Shown: piece by piece, positions 1 to 5,838 of the stretch
How positions within the stretch are numbered: position 1 is the first letter of the stretch
Layout: each line of letters starts with the position of its first letter
Origin: Deltaproteobacteria bacterium
GTDB taxonomy: Bacteria; Desulfobacterota; Desulfobacteria; Desulfobacterales; JAFDCJ01
Assembly: GCA_024277475.1 (NCBI GenBank)
Contig: JAJRVC010000082.1
Span: 1-5,838, forward strand
Reading direction: 5' to 3'
Length of the DNA stretch: 5,838 bases
Translations under genes and position numbers: made by a program
Notes under the pieces: generated by a model
The model's database searches: none
What the model was told of the DNA's origin: nothing
What the model saw: only the letters and a program-made list of their open reading frames with translations

Positions 1-30
1 CCTGAGGACCCTTTTGTTTAAGGTGTACAT
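1..30 (-). CDS. Possible start of next operon gene (partial)
   Basis: An ATG at 28-30 on the minus strand opens a frame that stays open to the window edge and reads MYTLNKRVLR. An AAGG element lies 7 bases upstream of it, which is a better ribosome binding site than those of the other genes here. The start lies 36 bp after the esterase stop codon, similar to the other gaps in this operon. Ten codons are too few to identify a product, and an open frame of this length can occur by chance. The support is position and the ribosome binding site only. Confidence 0.3.
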   Translation of the reverse strand, partial: MYTLNKRVLR

Positions 31-66
31 GGTCTCGCCTTTTAGTGAGGTAGCCAGTTGGCCGGT

Positions 67-1290
67 TTACGTGACCCATAGCAAATCAAGAGGAATCATT
101 TCCACATCTTGATCTGTGGAATCCCCAGGGTTTTTGAGGTGTTTTTGAAAAAAGGCGTACATGGCCTCCCGGTTCTTTTTGGTAAAACTGTGAAGGGCGT
201 CTTCCTCTGTCATTTGCAAATTATCCTTTGCGCCGAGCGCATCAAAAGCTTTGCGCGCCTCATGGAATGTTTCCCGGGCCCCCTGAATGCTGAAGAAATC
301 GCGTGTTGTGCTCATGATCAGCGTCGGTTTTGGCGCCCGGAGCTCTATGAAATCAGGATGATCCAACCCGTTGCTGATCAATCCGATGAGGTTTTGTTCC
401 GCGTCCTGCGGGCCTTCGCTTTTAAACAGATAGTTGTAGTTGGTGATCCAGCATTCCGGCGCTGCGGCGAGGATCCTGTCGTCGAATGCCGCGACGTAAG
501 CCGTAATATTTCCCCCGCCCGAAATTCCCGTCATGCCTGTTCTCTTCGCATCCACCTCAGGCCTCGACAGCAGCACATCCAGGCCCCTGATGCCGTCCCA
601 TATGAAATACTTCGCCGGCGAATAACCGGCGATGAAACATTGCGCACCTGGGTATGAGTGCTCATGGTTGGTCGGGAATATGGATTTCCCCGCCGCCTCA
701 TCATAGTATTGCAGCCGCTCCCCCTGTCCAATTGGATCATAGGCCAGTACGATAAATCCCTTTTTCACGAGGTTGATGATGGTATGCTGATAGATATCGC
801 GCCGGAAACTCATCGGGCTGTGGCCGATCGGATTCAGAATGGCAGGGGCTTTTTCGCGCAGATTGTCCGGAATGAACAAAGCGGAAGTGACGAAGTATCC
901 CGGCCGGGACTCGTAGATCATTTTTTCTACCCGGTAACCATCCCTTTGAACGGTTCCCGTAATGCGGATATTCAGTGGCGTCTTTTCGGGCAAAGGGCCG
1001 ATGATCTCAGATAATTTTTCCCGGACCATTTCCTGCCTTTCCAACCAGTCCGCTTTCGTTTTCAATCTGCCGATGGCCGTTTTTCTCGATTCCAGCTGTT
1101 CAAACGCTACCGAACAAAAATATTTGTAGAGGGAATTTTCAGCATCCGAATAATATTTCCAGTAATTGAAGAGCGTCACATCTTCCTGCGCCTTTGCCGG
1201 CTTCGGGGCAAGCAACATGGATGTACAAAGAATAATTATCCGGGTTATTGCCCTGGACTTTAGTAAAAAAACAGAATAAAAAAGAACCAT
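67..1290 (-). CDS. Exported acetyl-xylan-esterase-like alpha/beta hydrolase
   Basis: This 407-residue protein is a serine hydrolase of the alpha/beta fold, close to the acetyl xylan esterase / Abhydrolase_7 group. Such enzymes remove acetyl or other ester groups from sugars. Residues 1-35 form a signal peptide: KSR, then a hydrophobic run ITRIIILCTSMLLA, then a likely cleavage after AKA35. The core starts near 95. The strand-turn YDPIGQGER is at 184-192, the nucleophile elbow GISGGG at 255-260 gives Ser257, the probable acid is Asp331 (TTRDFF), and the probable base is His367 (DALHSF). All three triad residues are present and the order is normal, so the gene looks intact. It ends with TAA. 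The ATG at 1290 is the only start that keeps the whole signal peptide; no clear Shine-Dalgarno site precedes it. It follows the broken GH20 gene by 50 bp and is probably co-transcribed. The substrate is inferred from the neighbours; a peptidase-like or other ester substrate is possible. Confidence 0.88.
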   Translation of the reverse strand: MVLFYSVFLLKSRAITRIIILCTSMLLAPKPAKAQEDVTLFNYWKYYSDAENSLYKYFCSVAFEQLESRKTAIGRLKTKADWLERQEMVREKLSEIIGPLPEKTPLNIRITGTVQRDGYRVEKMIYESRPGYFVTSALFIPDNLREKAPAILNPIGHSPMSFRRDIYQHTIINLVKKGFIVLAYDPIGQGERLQYYDEAAGKSIFPTNHEHSYPGAQCFIAGYSPAKYFIWDGIRGLDVLLSRPEVDAKRTGMTGISGGGNITAYVAAFDDRILAAAPECWITNYNYLFKSEGPQDAEQNLIGLISNGLDHPDFIELRAPKPTLIMSTTRDFFSIQGARETFHEARKAFDALGAKDNLQMTEEDALHSFTKKNREAMYAFFQKHLKNPGDSTDQDVEMIPLDLLWVT

Positions 1291-1340
1291 AATAATTATT
1301 GAAACGGTTGTTCAGAAAATATTCATTGAGCGCCTTTGAT

Positions 1341-2990
1341 CTAATCCTCCAACCGTTCGGCTTCCAGTCCTTCTACGGGTAAGTTGTGAAGCCCGGCATA
1401 ACCGGTTATTATTTTCCCGAGTTGCCTTCTCCACTCCTCTATCTTCATCCTCTCAAACGGCGCCAGCATATAGTCCAGCCCGACCCGCCGGTCTGCGAAG
1501 TGGTCTTTCACGTCGTCGAACCGGTGGTGGAAAACCTTGCCGTTCCGGCTTTGATTCTTGGGAAGCCGGCCCTTGTACCATGTGGTCGTAAAACCCGTCC
1601 ACATTTCATCCCGGTTTTTCAGGATTTTTCCGGTCAGTTTATAGGCGTTGATCAGCTGACCGACCGCTTTTTCCGGTTCATCCGCAGACCCCGAAGCTGT
1701 CACCAGATAATCCTCAACTTTGGCCAGGTTGACGACGGTTTCCATGGTAAACCGCTCCAGCAGGGCAAGGGTCAGGAATACTTCCAGGTTATACCTGTTA
1801 TGGTCTACCCGGGAAATATTGCCCATGAGCCGGGAGACGAGCTGATCGTTTTTTTTGAGCAATCCGGAGGCCTCTTCGATTTTCGCCCCGTACTTATTTC
1901 GGAAAGAAGGGGTCATACCCAGGTCTTTTGCCTCCGGCAAAGGCGGCATTTGCAAAAGGTAATCCACCATATTTCCGCCGATGCCTTTCCCGTAGGAATT
2001 TCCGTAACCTTTACTTCGTTCTTTTGATGCCACCCTGTCCCATACGGTTTCATAAAACCTGGCGCCCTCTTCCAGCATGATGTAGACCTCTGTCATATCG
2101 GGGCTGTCATAGCCGTAAAACACATCCATGAAATCGGCGATGCTCTGGTACAGCAAGGGTGTGCTTTTGGTCCAGCCGTACTGGGCCACTGTGGCCCAGC
2201 CCAGCCAGAATGTTTCGCTATGCAAACCGGCGTCGTCCCAGGCCGCGGAAAAGGTGCCGGTGAGATTGGCCCCCCGCGCTTCCAGGTTTACGACCGTGCC
2301 GTAGACGTCGCTGAGCCTCCCTTCAATGGGCCTGCCCCGGTAGATTGTCCGGAAGTAGTTGGGGAAGAGGAACTCCGATCCTTGTATCGAACTGTATGAC
2401 AATTGTCTGATGCCGGCTTTGTTTTCATTGTCGATCCATATCTGCTTTTTGTTCGCATGCATGATCCCGTCGATGACACCGGATGGAAGTTTGGTTATAT
2501 CCTTTGGCAACAGGGGGTATTCCACCCAGGCCAGTACCCGCCGGCCGCGTTCGGCCATCCACGCGTTTACCCTGTTCAGGTAGTCCACCCAGATCTGACT
2601 GCGGTTTTCATCATTGTATTCGGCTTTGCATTTCCCGCAAATGCCCGCGTAGTATACCTCGTCGGTTGAAACGAAGAAATAGTCTATGCCCGGAGTGGCG
2701 TCGATCAGATCCTGGTACATGTCGAATATCAGCTCCATCGCCTCTTCGTCACACATGCAGATCTGGTAATTGCTCTCTTTTTCGGCCCGGAGGTGTTCAA
2801 ATTCCGTGTGCTTCAATACGTACGCCATATGCGCCGGGGCCTGGACGAGCGGGATCAGTTGTATGTACCTGTCCAGGGCGTATTGTGTCAATTCCTGCAT
2901 TTCCGCTTTGGTCAGGGCATTCGGGCCGCCGATCACCGGGTGCCGCGGGTATTCGTACTTATCCTCCAACTCGAATGCTAAGGCATTCAC
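1341..2990 (-). CDS. Catalytic fragment of GH20 gene downstream of amber codon
   Basis: This 549-residue piece, if started at the GTG at 2988-2990, holds most of the GH20 barrel. The hallmark Asp-Glu pair is in FFVSTDEVYY: D110-E111 here, residues 308-309 of the full gene. In the GH20 mechanism the Glu is the general acid and the Asp positions the substrate acetamido group. Further barrel motifs are IPLVQAPAHMAYVLKH (46-61) and FSAAWDDAGLHSETFWLGW (247-265), followed by a mostly helical C-terminal region (about 285-549). Cys78/Cys80 (CMC) and Cys118/Cys121 (CGKC) flank the active site. The fragment lacks a signal peptide and the first barrel strand. No ribosome binding site supports the GTG start, so a stable product is doubtful unless the amber codon is read through. 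Confidence 0.8.
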   Translation of the reverse strand: MNALAFELEDKYEYPRHPVIGGPNALTKAEMQELTQYALDRYIQLIPLVQAPAHMAYVLKHTEFEHLRAEKESNYQICMCDEEAMELIFDMYQDLIDATPGIDYFFVSTDEVYYAGICGKCKAEYNDENRSQIWVDYLNRVNAWMAERGRRVLAWVEYPLLPKDITKLPSGVIDGIMHANKKQIWIDNENKAGIRQLSYSSIQGSEFLFPNYFRTIYRGRPIEGRLSDVYGTVVNLEARGANLTGTFSAAWDDAGLHSETFWLGWATVAQYGWTKSTPLLYQSIADFMDVFYGYDSPDMTEVYIMLEEGARFYETVWDRVASKERSKGYGNSYGKGIGGNMVDYLLQMPPLPEAKDLGMTPSFRNKYGAKIEEASGLLKKNDQLVSRLMGNISRVDHNRYNLEVFLTLALLERFTMETVVNLAKVEDYLVTASGSADEPEKAVGQLINAYKLTGKILKNRDEMWTGFTTTWYKGRLPKNQSRNGKVFHHRFDDVKDHFADRRVGLDYMLAPFERMKIEEWRRQLGKIITGYAGLHNLPVEGLEAERLED

Positions 2991-3029
2991 TTTAAAATAC
3001 GCAGACCAGTCGATGTATCTTTTGAGGGT

Positions 3030-3584
3030 CTACATCTTTTCCCGGTGGTGTTTGGTGTCCCAGTGGATGAACCTCAGTTCAAGATCCGGCCAGTCGGTAA
3101 TGGTTCCGGATGGTACCCGGAACTTTCCTTCCGATACGGGTTTCAGCAATTGCAAAAAACTTTGAATGCCGTAGAAAAGCCCTGCCTCATCATTCCCGAC
3201 AATGGTGATTTTGCCGGGTCCGATGGATATTTTATAAGCTTGTGCTGACCGCGTTGGATCGGAGATGCCGGCAACCGCATCTTTTTTGATCGTCAGCGCT
3301 ATCCGGCCCGTACCGGTGCCCGAAAAGTTCAAGTCGTGCAGTTCCCGGGCTCTGCCGACAAACCCGTCCGTTATTTTCTGTGGAACAGACTGCCCGGGAA
3401 CCACGTGCCAGGACTCGTCGATCCCAATCCTTTTTCCGGTCAGATTTGTGTTTTGAGGTGTCGGGAAAACAGCATATCCCATACTTCGTAAATCCGTTAC
3501 GGTTCCCTGCCCCTTGACGGGAGAGACAAAAAACAGCAACAATGATAAAGAGACAATAATTTTCACAATCAGATTCATTTTCAT
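3030..3584 (-). CDS. N-terminal fragment of GH20 gene (signal peptide and domain 2)
   Basis: This 184-residue piece begins with a signal peptide (Lys3... is preceded by MKM; hydrophobic IVKIIVSLSLLLFFV at 6-20; cleavage near 25-26). Residues about 35-160 form the alpha/beta domain that precedes the catalytic barrel in GH20 enzymes (GH20b), with the typical stretch NDEAGLFYGIQSFLQLL at 131-147. The final part, DWPDLELRFIHWDTKHH at 164-180, is the first barrel strand. The fragment stops at the amber codon just inside the catalytic domain and carries no catalytic acid, so alone it cannot act as a glycosidase. At most it would be an exported, unfinished domain. It is a piece of the gene described at 1341-3584, not a separate gene. 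Confidence 0.8.
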   Translation of the reverse strand: MKMNLIVKIIVSLSLLLFFVSPVKGQGTVTDLRSMGYAVFPTPQNTNLTGKRIGIDESWHVVPGQSVPQKITDGFVGRARELHDLNFSGTGTGRIALTIKKDAVAGISDPTRSAQAYKISIGPGKITIVGNDEAGLFYGIQSFLQLLKPVSEGKFRVPSGTITDWPDLELRFIHWDTKHHREKM

Positions 3585-3607
3585 AAAACGCTATTGTTGT
3601 ACATACT

Positions 3608-5041
3608 TTATTTTTTAACTGTGATCTTTCCGATCGTATACCAACCGGCCGGGTCCTTTCCCTGAATTGCCAGCTGAACCCTGGGCTGGTGCGATTGCCG
3701 GTCAACGATGCCCACCTGGAGATCGTATTCACCCGGGGGCATATCCAGGGGAATGAAGACATCGTCATCATAGATGTTGTCTCCGGGCATCCAGGAATTG
3801 ATGTCGGCCGCCGTCAGCATCACCTCGGTTCTGTCGCTACCCTTCAACCGGAGGGCCAGCAGGAATTTCTTATAACACGGCGCCACACCTTTGTTCTCCC
3901 ACCAAGATTTGAAGGTGAGCTTTCCATTGGGGTTTACGTATTCGGGATATGCAAAATTTCGAAGTACAAAGCGGTACCCCATCTTTTTGAGCCATTCATC
4001 CACCAGCGGTTGCCACTCTTCGGGGACAGGTGATGACTTCGCATTAAAAGAGGAAATATGCCATTTTAAGGTTTCATTAAAGATGTATTCCACATCTTTA
4101 GATGTGTATCCCTCTTGCTCTTTCCACCTGCCCATGGTACCGCAAATCTCCAGGCTCACGGGGGCAGTTTTCCAGGCGTCTTTCATCCCGAAGTTGATGA
4201 TGCCCCACGGGTAATAGCGGTACATATGGGTCCAGCCGTCCTGTTCTTTGGCCCAGAACCCCAGATCGCCGATACAATCTACGCGCCAACCCACATGGGC
4301 CTGGGACAACCCGTACTTATTGGTCTTTTCGTCCGTGAGCAGCATGATGAGCGGTGTCTCCCTGAAGTTGTCCGTATAGGCATTGACAAGCGCGGCGCGG
4401 GTTTTCTGCGTGAGAATGGCCGAACCCCTTCCCTCGCCCCAGAAACCCACGATGGAAAGATCCACGGCCTCCAGATCGGGATGACCGTCATAACGCTTAC
4501 CCAGCTCTGAGATCATTCCGCCGAAGTATTGGGCGTATTTCGGATCTTCGGCGTCCACCCGCCATCCCTTTTGACCGCCCGGCAGCCACTCGTCTTTGTC
4601 TCCCACCATTGCACGATACCAGGCGGGGACATCGCGGTCTTTTCCGGTCCCGTAAGGCGCGATGCGCAGCAGCAGGGTTTGCCCCCGTTCATAGGCCGTT
4701 TCCAGCGCCCGGTCGATCATGGCCCAGTTGTATTGGTGCATCTCCGGTTCCATAAACTTCCAGTACACACGGAAATAGGCTATAGAGGTCATCGGGTGGC
4801 CCTTGTTCTCGAGGTTGCCGTCGAATTCCTGGTATTCGATGGGGAAACCTTCCGTCCAGCGGATACCCTCATTCAGGTCATCTCCGTTGAACCGCTGAAA
4901 GGTCATGAAACCGATGCCGGGATTGGTCAGCACTTCATCTGTTTCCACCGGCCTGACGTACTTCATCTTCTGGGCAACGACTTCCGCAGAGAGACTTATA
5001 ACGAAGCCGGTTGCGATAAGGAGTAATATTTGCTTTTTCAT
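3608..5041 (-). CDS. Exported TIM-barrel glycosidase-like protein with DUF4832 domain
   Basis: This 477-residue protein has a signal peptide (MKKQILLLIATGFVISLSAEVVAQ, cut near 24 in two steps of description: KKQ, then hydrophobic 5-18, then VVAQ). Residues about 36-340 look like a GH42-like TIM barrel: LTNPGIGFMTFQRF at 38-51, RYDGHPDLE at 183-191, SIVGFWGEG at 196-204, and PVSLEICGT at 294-302. Glu203 and Glu298 sit where a retaining glycosidase would carry its acid/base and nucleophile; this assignment is inference. Residues about 355-477 match the DUF4832 type of C-terminal beta-sandwich, ending GWYTIGKITVKK. I chose the ATG at 5041 rather than one at 5101: it gives the signal peptide directly, and the extra 20 codons would run through the pseudogene remnant. 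The substrate is unknown. The gene is intact, ends with TAA, and is 17 bp after the remnant and 23 bp before GH20. Confidence 0.8.
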   Translation of the reverse strand: MKKQILLLIATGFVISLSAEVVAQKMKYVRPVETDEVLTNPGIGFMTFQRFNGDDLNEGIRWTEGFPIEYQEFDGNLENKGHPMTSIAYFRVYWKFMEPEMHQYNWAMIDRALETAYERGQTLLLRIAPYGTGKDRDVPAWYRAMVGDKDEWLPGGQKGWRVDAEDPKYAQYFGGMISELGKRYDGHPDLEAVDLSIVGFWGEGRGSAILTQKTRAALVNAYTDNFRETPLIMLLTDEKTNKYGLSQAHVGWRVDCIGDLGFWAKEQDGWTHMYRYYPWGIINFGMKDAWKTAPVSLEICGTMGRWKEQEGYTSKDVEYIFNETLKWHISSFNAKSSPVPEEWQPLVDEWLKKMGYRFVLRNFAYPEYVNPNGKLTFKSWWENKGVAPCYKKFLLALRLKGSDRTEVMLTAADINSWMPGDNIYDDDVFIPLDMPPGEYDLQVGIVDRQSHQPRVQLAIQGKDPAGWYTIGKITVKK

Positions 5042-5058
5042 CACTTTAGATTTATGGT

Positions 5059-5213
5059 TTATTGTCGAACGATTATTTTGCCCAGCCGACGATCGACACA
5101 TCTATGCTCTCCAGATCGGGGTGACCGTCGTATCGGGCTCCGAGCGCCCGGATCTCTTTTACTAAAAAAGTATTCAATGTCAGAGTGCAGAATAAAAAAT
5201 AAACACGTTTCAT
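5059..5213 (-). pseudogene. Remnant of a deleted DUF4832-type paralog
   Basis: A 46-codon frame at 5073-5213 starts MKRVYFLFCTLTLNTF, like the start of a signal peptide, then jumps to an internal piece of the neighbouring family. Its residues 21-43 align without gaps to residues 177-199 of the intact protein at 3608-5041, with 17 of 23 identical, including RYDGHPDLE and SIVG. At DNA level 20 of 21 bases match at 5109-5129 versus 4469-4489. Just after this, in another frame, LGKIIVRQ and TAA (5059-5085) resemble the C-terminal IGKITVKK and stop of the intact protein. The simplest reading is a tandem paralog that lost about 150 codons after the signal peptide and about 270 more before the tail, the second loss shifting the frame. 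Its 17-bp distance to the next gene fits its past as the first gene of the operon. The interior match is strong; the tail match is short and suggestive. Confidence 0.75.
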
Positions 5214-5250
5214 TGTAATGCTCAGGTTGAAAAAACAATATCAAATTATG

Positions 5251-5283
5251 AAAATATAGTTGTATAACCTTATGAAAGGCAAA
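5251..5283 (-). promoter_or_regulatory. Possible Bacteroidota-type promoter of the operon
   Basis: On the minus strand TTTG (5280-5283) is followed after 21 bases by TATATTTT (5251-5258). This resembles the Bacteroidota pattern of a TTTG at -33 and TAnnTTTG at -7, with one mismatch in the last base. A transcript would start near 5244, about 30 bases before the ATG of the remnant at 5213 and about 200 bases before the intact DUF4832 gene. The surrounding DNA is AT-rich, so chance matches are common. Position is the main support. Confidence 0.35.
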
Positions 5284-5284
5284 A

Positions 5285-5606
5285 TCATTTTGTTTCAATT
5301 ATTATTTGCTCCGTACCCGGGATGGATTGATGCAGATAATTGTTCACACGTTTGATAGCGTTTTGCCTTTTGTCAGTCAGAATTTTCAACTTGTGCCGGT
5401 TCCGCGGCCCGTAGCCGTCAGTTTAAGACACTAAACCGCTGATTATCTGTATAATGTATAAATAAAGGTTCTTCCAGGGAAATTGTTGATCGATCTGTAA
5501 ATGCGTTTGCAGGGGCAGATTTGTTCATGGTTAGCGGGTTCTTTAGAAAAAAGCGAACGGGGCTAATACGAAAAAACAAAGTCATTCCGGACCCCGCTTT
5601 GTACAC
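5285..5606 (-). other. Weak coding-like stretch in two frames, possibly a decayed gene
   Basis: Two minus-strand frames meet near 5420. The first (stop at 5418-5420) ends EEPLFIHYTDNQRFSVLN; an internal ATG at 5501 would start it after the hairpin. The second (5285-5422) reads TDGYGPRNRHKLKIL, then DKRQNAIKRVNNYL, which looks like a charged amphipathic helix, and ends IIIETK. One lost or gained base around 5420-5424 would join them. I do not recognise either piece, neither has a ribosome binding site, and the plus strand is also partly open here. It may be an old gene fragment or chance. Confidence 0.2.
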
Positions 5607-5644
5607 CGAATCCGCCAGCCGGCGGAGAAGGTGTGATCCGGAAT
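5571..5644 (-). terminator. Large hairpin with T-tract, likely terminator after the IS transposase
   Basis: The arms ATTCCGGA (5584-5591) and TCCGGAAT (5637-5644) are perfect inverted repeats. Inside them is a second stem: ACACC (5603-5607) with GGTGT (5630-5634), a symmetric three-base internal loop (GAA at 5608-5610 and at 5627-5629), then TCCGCC (5611-5616) with GGCGGA (5621-5626) around a four-base loop. On the minus strand three bases follow, then TTTGTTTTTT (5580 down to 5571). This matches a factor-independent terminator for transcripts coming from the transposase, and no such tract exists on the other side. The 11-base unpaired stretch at 5592-5602 and the internal loop are unusual for a plain terminator, so a structured RNA or a palindromic repeat is possible. 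Confidence 0.55.
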
Positions 5645-5714
5645 CTAATATCTGGTAAATAGATCCTGAAACCTGCCTGCCTGTACGCTGGCCTATGCTC
5701 TGGATTTCTATGGT

Positions 5715-5838
5715 TTAAACAAGGGTTGTGATATAAGAATTTTCATATTCCCTGTTTTGCCTGACACAAGCGAAGATCCTATGGATCAATTTATTTCTGA
5801 CCGCGTTGATAACAGCCATTTTGTTTTTGCCTTCAGCC
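5715..5838 (-). CDS. IS110-family-like transposase, C-terminal end (partial)
   Basis: The frame is open from the right window edge to a TAA at 5715-5717 and gives the last 40 residues of a protein. The sequence contains GKNKMAVINAVRNKLIHRIF, followed by ACVRQNREYENSY. From family memory this is the kind of basic, helical tail found at the end of IS110-family transposases of Bacteroidota (the Transposase_20 region, which carries the catalytic serine in the part outside the window). Those enzymes are DEDD-type recombinases that work with a bridge RNA from a non-coding end of the element. The gene runs in the same direction as the operon, about 500 bp upstream. I cannot see whether the transposase is whole. 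Confidence 0.7.
   Translation of the reverse strand, partial: AEGKNKMAVINAVRNKLIHRIFACVRQNREYENSYITTLV
5715..5838 (-). mobile_element. Edge of an IS110-type insertion sequence
   Basis: The transposase tail marks the 3' side of an insertion sequence that continues beyond the window. Its true border lies somewhere left of 5715 and cannot be set from this sequence alone. No inverted repeat or target duplication is visible. The element is the likely neighbour or source of the rearrangement that eroded the start of the operon, but no direct link is shown. Confidence 0.55.

Larger units (their letters stand above)
1341..3584 (-). pseudogene. GH20 beta-N-acetylhexosaminidase-like gene with in-frame amber codon
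   Basis: Read as one frame, this is a 748-codon gene (747 residues plus stop) for an exported family 20 glycoside hydrolase, which would release terminal N-acetylhexosamine from glycans. Codon 185, at 3030-3032, is TAG. Both sides are in the same frame: the stop lies 14 codons before the next usable start (GTG at 2990), and those codons read TLKRYIDWSAYFK, which continues the first segment of the catalytic barrel. No other stop or frameshift is seen. GAG (Glu) or CAG (Gln) each differ from TAG by one base; Glu seems likelier to me from family memory, but this is inference. The gene starts 23 bp after the DUF4832 stop and ends in its own TAG at 1341-1343. The lesion could be a recent nonsense mutation, a sequencing error, or, least likely, a site of readthrough. 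Confidence 0.85.
5214..5714. other. Intergenic region between operon and IS transposase
   Basis: This stretch of about 500 bp has no gene I can name. It contains the possible promoter at 5251-5283, a coding-like but broken stretch at 5285-5606, and the hairpin with T-tract at 5571-5644. Part of 5400-5714 may belong to the non-coding end of the insertion sequence whose transposase ends at 5715. I could not fix the IS border, because IS110-type elements often lack terminal inverted repeats and clear target duplications. Confidence 0.5.

Noticed and set aside
109..657. Long open frames on the plus strand opposite the esterase, GH20 and DUF4832 genes (for example 109-657, 1386-2027 and 2483-2995).
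   Set aside because: They have no recognisable domain, no ribosome binding site, and lie antisense to genes with clear motifs; they are by-products of codon use on the minus strand.
1291..1340. A terminator or promoter between GH20 and the esterase.
   Set aside because: The 50-bp gap is AT-rich but has no stem-loop with a T-tract and no convincing promoter pair.
3030..3584. Treating the N-terminal 184 residues as an independent secreted protein.
   Set aside because: It stops inside the first barrel strand and the following codons continue the GH20 sequence in the same frame, so it is a fragment.
5042..5101. A longer start for the DUF4832 gene at an ATG at 5101, adding 20 residues.
   Set aside because: The added residues are polar, would bury the signal peptide, and come from reading the paralog remnant and the 17-bp spacer in another frame.
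5418..5606. A 62-residue protein starting at 5606.
   Set aside because: Its first third reads through the hairpin and T-tract at 5571-5644 and gives no family match or ribosome binding site; only the part after 5501 is mentioned, with low confidence.
1..5838. CRISPR arrays, tRNA or rRNA genes.
   Set aside because: No regularly spaced repeats, cloverleaf-like sequence or conserved rRNA segments were seen on either strand.

Overview
The window looks like an accessory carbohydrate-degradation locus from a member of the Bacteroidota, probably in the Chitinophaga/Cytophaga part of the phylum. This rests on exported glycan-active enzymes with signal peptides, weak or absent Shine-Dalgarno sites, AT-rich gaps between moderately GC-rich genes, and the style of the protein families. 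It is an inference from content, not a phylogenetic placement.

All supported genes lie on the minus strand, so transcription runs from right to left. From right to left the window holds: the 3' end of an IS110-family-like transposase (5715-5838); about 500 bp of intergenic DNA (5214-5714) with a strong hairpin plus T-tract, two weak coding-like stretches and a possible promoter; a 155-bp remnant of a deleted DUF4832-type gene (5059-5213); an intact exported TIM-barrel/DUF4832 protein (3608-5041); a GH20 beta-hexosaminidase-type gene split by one in-frame TAG codon (1341-3584); an exported acetyl-xylan-esterase-like alpha/beta hydrolase (67-1290); and perhaps the first ten codons of a further gene (1-30).

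The spacings are short: 17 bp between remnant and DUF4832 gene, 23 bp to GH20, 50 bp to the esterase, and 36 bp to the possible next start. This suggests one operon. Every full gene product has a signal peptide, so the original unit probably made periplasmic or surface enzymes for a decorated glycan: an exo-acting hexosaminidase, a second putative glycosidase and an ester-removing hydrolase. No SusC/SusD pair, sulfatase or regulator is visible.

The main story is decay next to an insertion sequence. The GH20 frame is continuous except for one amber codon at 3030-3032, with the rest of the enzyme intact on both sides. The first gene of the operon has been reduced to a signal-peptide start, 23 interior codons matching its neighbour, and a likely C-terminal tail with the stop codon. 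I see no convincing new system; these two lesions and the structured DNA beside the transposase are the points worth checking.
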